Source of the DNA: CAWIHK01 sp963835935 | GTDB lineage: Bacteria > Bacteroidota > Ignavibacteria > UBA10030 > CAVZMI01 | Assembly: GCA_963835935.1 (NCBI GenBank) | Contig: CAWIHK010000001.1 | Location: forward strand, 1,302,001 to 1,366,000 | Reading direction: 5' to 3' | Length of the DNA stretch: 64,000 bases | Shown: positions 60,212 through 64,000 of the stretch, piece by piece | How positions within the stretch are numbered: position 1 is the first letter of the stretch | Layout: each line of letters starts with the position of its first letter | Notes under the pieces: model-generated | Told to the model about the DNA's origin: nothing | Databases searched by the model: none | What the model saw: the letters and a program-made list of their open reading frames with translations, nothing else | Made by a program: the position numbers and the translations under genes

Positions 60212-61567
60212 ATGAAAACAAAAAGTATATATGCTTGTCAAAATTGCGGAGCATCATCGCCGCGGTGGATCGGAAAATGTCCATCGTGCGGTGAATGGAA
60301 TACATTTGTAGAAGAGATCGTCGTTAAAGAAAATAAAAAGCATAAGCATGGTGCTACGGCGGCTGAAGCATCACCTGTAACCTTCGACGAAATCGGAACC
60401 ATCGATGAACACAGAATCGCAATCGGGTTGGAAGAAGTTGATCGCGTGCTCGGCGGTGGAATTGTCCGAGGCGCGGTGAGTTTGTTAGGCGGTGATCCGG
60501 GCATCGGAAAATCTACCATGATGATGCAAATCGCTGCAAGACTTCAAGTGCCGGTGCTTTATGTGACAGGCGAGGAATCTCTAAAACAAATCAAACTGAG
60601 AGTAGAACGTCTGCAATTAAACAATCTCAAACATATCGTTCTTTATGCAGAAACTAATCTTGAATCAATCGGAAATATAATTCAAAAAGTTCAACCGGGT
60701 CTTGTCGTGTTCGATTCAATCCAGACGATGTATTGTCCTGAACTCGAAAGCGCGCCCGGAAGCGTGAGTCAGGTGCGCGAGTCGACTGCGTATATTATCC
60801 GCATCGCGAAGACGAACGAGATTCCGATGTTCCTCATCGGACACATGACGAAAGACGGAATGATAGCCGGTCCGCGTGTGATCGAACACATGGTGGATAC
60901 GGTGCTCCAATTTGAAGGAGAACAACATTACGCCTATCGTATTTTGCGATCGATGAAAAATAGATTCGGATCGACGAACGAGATTGGTATTTTTGAGATG
61001 AGTGATATCGGATTGAAAGAAGTAAAAAATCCTTCCGAAGTTTTCTTATCCGAGCGGCATTATGGCATTTCGGGCTCGACGGTTGTTTCAAGTATCGAAG
61101 GAACACGCCCGATTCTCATCGAAGTTCAGGCTCTTGTGTCGCCGTCTGGTTATGGAGTTCCGCAGCGGACATCGACAGGATTCGATGCGAAACGTTTACA
61201 ATTGTTGCTTGCGGTTTTGGAAAAACGAGTCGGATTACACATCAACAATCATGATGTGTTTGTCAACATTGCTGGTGGTGTGAAAATCGATGAACCGGCA
61301 GTCGATCTAGGAATTGCAATGGCGATTGTTTCCAGCTTTAAAGATGTTCCAACGGATTCATCAACTGTTGTTGTTGGGGAAGTCGGACTTGCCGGTGAAA
61401 TCCGCACAATCAATTACATCGACAAAAGGATTCAAGAAGCGGCGAAACTTGGATTCAAAAGAATTGTTATTCCTTCCAACAACATGAAGGGTTTGAAGTC
61501 CAACAACGGAATAGAGATTATACCGGTAGATACAATCAATCAGACAATAGAAAAAATTCTTTCATAA
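60212..61567 (+). CDS. radA: DNA repair protein RadA
   Basis: 451 residues. The N-terminal C4 zinc finger is CQNC ... CPSC (Cys9, 12, 23, 26). The RecA-like core has LLGGDPGIGKSTMMMQ (Walker A), VVFDSIQTM (Walker B) and the RadA-specific KNRFG motif (SMKNRFGSTNEIG). The C-terminal Lon-like domain contains NIAGGVKIDEPAVDLGIAMA. It promotes branch migration in recombinational repair. The start ATG 60212 is where the family begins. Confidence 0.96.
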   Translation: MKTKSIYACQNCGASSPRWIGKCPSCGEWNTFVEEIVVKENKKHKHGATAAEASPVTFDEIGTIDEHRIAIGLEEVDRVLGGGIVRGAVSLLGGDPGIGKSTMMMQIAARLQVPVLYVTGEESLKQIKLRVERLQLNNLKHIVLYAETNLESIGNIIQKVQPGLVVFDSIQTMYCPELESAPGSVSQVRESTAYIIRIAKTNEIPMFLIGHMTKDGMIAGPRVIEHMVDTVLQFEGEQHYAYRILRSMKNRFGSTNEIGIFEMSDIGLKEVKNPSEVFLSERHYGISGSTVVSSIEGTRPILIEVQALVSPSGYGVPQRTSTGFDAKRLQLLLAVLEKRVGLHINNHDVFVNIAGGVKIDEPAVDLGIAMAIVSSFKDVPTDSSTVVVGEVGLAGEIRTINYIDKRIQEAAKLGFKRIVIPSNNMKGLKSNNGIEIIPVDTINQTIEKILS

Positions 61568-61574
61568 AAAAACT

Positions 61575-62165
61575 ATGCTCAAAGAAATTATACTAGCGAC
61601 AAACAATAAACATAAAATCGAAGAACTCACCACAATGCTGACCGGCACAGGAATTACAGTCCGCAGTTTACGCGATGTGGCGAACATTCCTCCAGTCGAT
61701 GAAGATCAACCGACACTTGAAGGGAACGCGCTTAAAAAAGCGCGGACTGTTTTTCACGCAACAAATATTCCGGCGCTTGCAGACGATTCAGGTTTAGAAG
61801 TATTTTATCTCAATGGATGGCCTGGTGTTTATTCTGCGCGGTATGCAGGAGAAGGATGCACATTCGATGATAATAATAAAAAATTGCTGAAGGAATTACT
61901 TGGCGTCCCGCCGCGGCGCCGGCAAGCGCAATTTCGTTCGGTTCTTGCTCTTGTCGGATCCAATTACGAAAAGGTTGTCGAAGGAAAAATAGATGGGATG
62001 ATCACGGAAGAGCCACGAGGTAAATCAGGATTTGGATATGATCCAGTGTTTCAACCAATCGGATTTACAAAAACATTTGCCGAGATGAATCCGGAAGAAA
62101 AAAATTCTATCAGTCATCGAGGACTTGCTCTTCTAAAAATGAAAGGCATTTTGTTAAACATGTGA
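61575..62165 (+). CDS. rdgB: dITP/XTP pyrophosphatase RdgB (HAM1)
   Basis: 196 residues. Motifs: IILATNNKHKIEEL (opening), TLEGNALKKAR, ALADDSGLEVFYLNG, PGVYSARYAG, SGFGYDPVFQP and SHRGLALLKMKG. These are complete for the Ham1 family, which hydrolyses non-canonical purine nucleoside triphosphates. It lies 7 bp after radA and is probably co-transcribed. Confidence 0.95.
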   Translation: MLKEIILATNNKHKIEELTTMLTGTGITVRSLRDVANIPPVDEDQPTLEGNALKKARTVFHATNIPALADDSGLEVFYLNGWPGVYSARYAGEGCTFDDNNKKLLKELLGVPPRRRQAQFRSVLALVGSNYEKVVEGKIDGMITEEPRGKSGFGYDPVFQPIGFTKTFAEMNPEEKNSISHRGLALLKMKGILLNM

Positions 62166-62509
62166 TGCAACGCTCATAAAAGATTTTTAGCGGAACTATT
62201 TGTCGTAAACATTACAGGCGCATTTCCGGATTCGGTTCGGCGATCAATATTTTTAAAATAGAGACAGCTTTTAGATAATTCAGCATAAAGGTCAAGCGAC
62301 ATTACATTTCGTAAATCCTTCAATCCGATTTCCGCAGTTTTTAAGGTGGACAACCTTTTCATGAAAGAAAAATAGATGTAAAACGTTCCGGCCACAAGAT
62401 GTGGGTTAGTATAGAACGGAAGATTTATTAATAAGAATTAACTTGCATGGCCGTAAGGGTTTTTTTAGATTTGGATTGAGAAGGGATTTCTCAGAAAGGG
62501 GATGTAAAT
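62166..62509. other. Intergenic region with no confident gene
   Basis: A minus-strand frame of 73 codons (62174-62395, GTG start) exists, but it lacks a ribosome-binding site and any recognisable domain. Nothing else is supported apart from the AAAGGGGA ribosome site for the small gene at 62510. Confidence 0.4.
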
Positions 62510-62656
62510 ATGAAGTTACTTAAATTGGTGGGGATAATTGTTGCGGTTGCAATTCCTGTTGCTTTGATCGTCAAAAGTATGCAGAAAGAAGAAAAGCAGA
62601 CGGTGGGATACCCAACGCTTGATGAAATCTTCGAAAAAGAATTCAATGCGAGCTAA
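62510..62656 (+). CDS. 48-residue single-pass membrane protein
   Basis: ATG 62510 with AAAGGGGA 8 nt upstream, ending TAA 62654-62656. The N-terminal half is one membrane helix (LKLVGIIVAVAIPVALIV) after a Lys; the C-terminal half is charged (MQKEEKQTVGYPTLDEIFEK). No family recognised. The good ribosome site and clean helix-plus-tail layout argue for a real small protein. A strong terminator follows at 62765. Confidence 0.55.
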   Translation: MKLLKLVGIIVAVAIPVALIVKSMQKEEKQTVGYPTLDEIFEKEFNAS

Positions 62657-63087
62657 CGAAGAATCCGATTAGTTTTGTAAGATTGATTCTCGACTTATAG
62701 AACGATTTCTTCCGCCAAAAGATTATTGATAACGCGAGTTCTGCCAGCATCGATGTTGGAAGGGAAAGTATTTTCTCGCATTCAAATTGCCAGAGAAAAT
62801 ACTTTTGTTATAGTAACCAATCGAGATTGGTGTGAAACGTTTTTTTGATTCAGCGATAATCTATTTTCTCGTCTCCTGCTTCTTATTTTTATAATCGATC
62901 AAACCCGAAATTCAAAAACGTACACTTCGTGCGTGTATGATTGTGCGACGATATTCAGCATCATAAGTTGCTTCGGCCTTCTTCATGACGGATAGGGAAT
63001 CATATTTCCTGATCTTTCGTTCTGTTTGATAACAGAAAACCTTTTTCATATATTAAAAAAACGAAGATATCATAAAACGGATAGGGG
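62657..63087. other. Leader/intergenic region upstream of the metH-type gene
   Basis: Contains a terminator (62765-62808) and a small hairpin CCAATC-ga-GATTGG (62818-62831). I looked for cobalamin, SAM and SAH riboswitch motifs and found none. GGATAGGGG precedes the ATG 63088. Confidence 0.45.
62765..62808 (+). terminator. Rho-independent terminator
   Basis: AAAGTATTTTCTC (62765-62777) and GAGAAAATACTTT (62793-62805) form a perfect 13-bp stem ending in TTTTGTT. It probably ends the small-protein transcript. Confidence 0.8.
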
Positions 63088-64000
63088 ATGGTAAAAACAT
63101 TTCTCGAATATTTTCAAAATCATGTCATTGTTTTTGATGGAGCCACTGGAACAAACATCCAGACGCAAAATCTTTCTTCGAGCGATTTTGGCGGAGAAAA
63201 CTTAAATGGCTGCAATGAGTATCTCGTTTTTTCAAAGCCGTCGGCTGTGGAAAAATTGCATTCTGATTTTCTTGAAACGGGATGCGATGTTATCGAGACA
63301 GATACATTCGGTGGATCGAGCATCGTACTCGCCGAATACGATCTTAAAGATCAGGCTTTCGAACTAAATCGCAAAGCAGCTCAAATCGCTAAGAATGTTG
63401 CGGCGAAATACTCGACAGAATCTCATCCACGATTCGTTGCAGGCTCCATCGGACCTACAACGAAGTTGCCGTCATTGGGCCACATCTCATTTGACAATAT
63501 GAAACAATCGTACGCGGAGCAAGTTCGAGGATTGCTGGAAGGCGGTGTCGACCTTCTGAGTATCGAGACATGCCAGGATTTGCTTCAGACAAAGGCGGCA
63601 TTAGTTGCAACCTTTGAGGAATTCAATGCCCGGCAAAAATCAGTTCCTGTCATTGCTTCTGTAACAATTGAATCTATCGGCACGATGCTGCTCGGGACGG
63701 AGATCAGTGCTGCGCTAACAACACTCGCTTCATTTCCAATAAATATAATTGGTATGAATTGCGCCACCGGGCCAAAAGAAATGTCGGAAAATGTTCGTTA
63801 TCTCTGCGGCGCCAGTCCATTACCTGTATTCGTAATGCCAAATGCCGGCATGCCTGAAAATATCGGTGGAATTGCACACTATCATCTGACTCCTGAAGAG
63901 TTGGCTTCGTATCTGAGTCACTTTGTTCGCGATTTGGGAGTGCAGGTTGTCGGTGGTTGTTGCGGTACGACTCCGGAACATATCAAGGCACTCGTTGAAG
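63088..64000 (+). CDS. metH: Homocysteine S-methyltransferase domain, probable MetH N-terminus, 3'-truncated
   Basis: The frame opens at ATG 63088 and runs off the window after 304 codons. It shows VFDGATGTNIQTQNL, ETGCDVIETDTFGGSS, AGSIGPTTKLPSLG, and the zinc cysteines in GMNCATGP and VGGCCGTTPEHI. This is the homocysteine-binding domain of cobalamin-dependent methionine synthase; a stand-alone homocysteine methyltransferase or MetH-like two-subunit enzyme cannot be excluded because the rest is missing. Methionine would be made from homocysteine and methyl-cobalamin. Co uptake genes lie about 10 kb upstream. Confidence 0.85.
   Translation, partial: MVKTFLEYFQNHVIVFDGATGTNIQTQNLSSSDFGGENLNGCNEYLVFSKPSAVEKLHSDFLETGCDVIETDTFGGSSIVLAEYDLKDQAFELNRKAAQIAKNVAAKYSTESHPRFVAGSIGPTTKLPSLGHISFDNMKQSYAEQVRGLLEGGVDLLSIETCQDLLQTKAALVATFEEFNARQKSVPVIASVTIESIGTMLLGTEISAALTTLASFPINIIGMNCATGPKEMSENVRYLCGASPLPVFVMPNAGMPENIGGIAHYHLTPEELASYLSHFVRDLGVQVVGGCCGTTPEHIKALVE

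Noticed and set aside
62174..62395. Minus-strand 73-codon frame
   Set aside because: GTG start without ribosome site and no recognisable domain.
62657..63087. SAM, SAH or cobalamin riboswitch upstream of the metH-type gene
   Set aside because: No recognisable conserved core was found, only a terminator and a small hairpin.
1..64000. CRISPR array
   Set aside because: No regularly spaced direct repeats were seen. The repeated sequences are isolated hairpins or element ends.

Overview
The window comes from a bacterium of the Bacteroidota/Chlorobiota/Ignavibacteriota branch (FCB group). The best evidence is a secreted protein ending in a type IX secretion sorting domain (NYPNPFNPSTN type, 28249-29499), a Wzi-type capsule protein, and the order pheT - coiled-coil gene - zapA - probable 6S RNA - rny. 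The clearest promoters are TTGACA/TATATT-like rather than the Bacteroidia -33/-7 type, which favours an Ignavibacteria-like lineage. The species cannot be named from sequence alone.

Layout. 1-11711 is the end of a surface-polysaccharide locus: methyltransferase, GT4 and WecG-type glycosyltransferases, a plant-like GDP-mannose 3,5-epimerase, a polyprenyl-phosphate sugar-1-P transferase, a DUF2279 protein and Wzi. It is interrupted by an IS1634-type element with 113-bp direct repeats and by a VapBC module. 11964-25251 is housekeeping: tRNA-Val, thrS-infC-rpmI-rplT-pheS-pheT, zapA, probable 6S RNA, rny, coaE, an ArgD-like aminotransferase and nadB. infC appears to start at AUC. 25322-29796 holds exported proteins separated by small inverted-repeat elements. 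29893-40965 is again housekeeping: purF, pgsA, ftsY, dipeptide epimerase, mutL, a UbiA-type phosphoribosyltransferase, DUF362, EamA and recG.

41120-44917 is a tight four-gene operon of two tandem D-Ala-D-Ala-ligase-like ATP-grasp enzymes, a GNAT acetyltransferase and a lysine-2,3-aminomutase-family radical SAM enzyme. It may make an acylated or peptidyl beta-lysine compound. On the minus strand, 51106 down to 44996 is an operon of an ECF sigma factor, a membrane anti-sigma-like/TPR protein, an exported TPR-CHAT protease-like protein and a translationally coupled GT2 enzyme. These two operons are the best candidates for undescribed systems.

51695-64000 holds a frameshifted deaminase, an ECF cobalt/nickel transporter, an SppA-type peptidase with a long extra N-terminal domain, a TlpA-like thioredoxin lipoprotein, a decayed toxin-antitoxin/DUF559 repeat region, radA, rdgB, a 48-aa membrane protein and the start of a MetH-type methyltransferase. 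Short hairpin-rich mobile repeats are scattered throughout. Two copies share a perfect or near-perfect 14-bp terminal repeat and 5-bp target duplications, so they are MITE-like.
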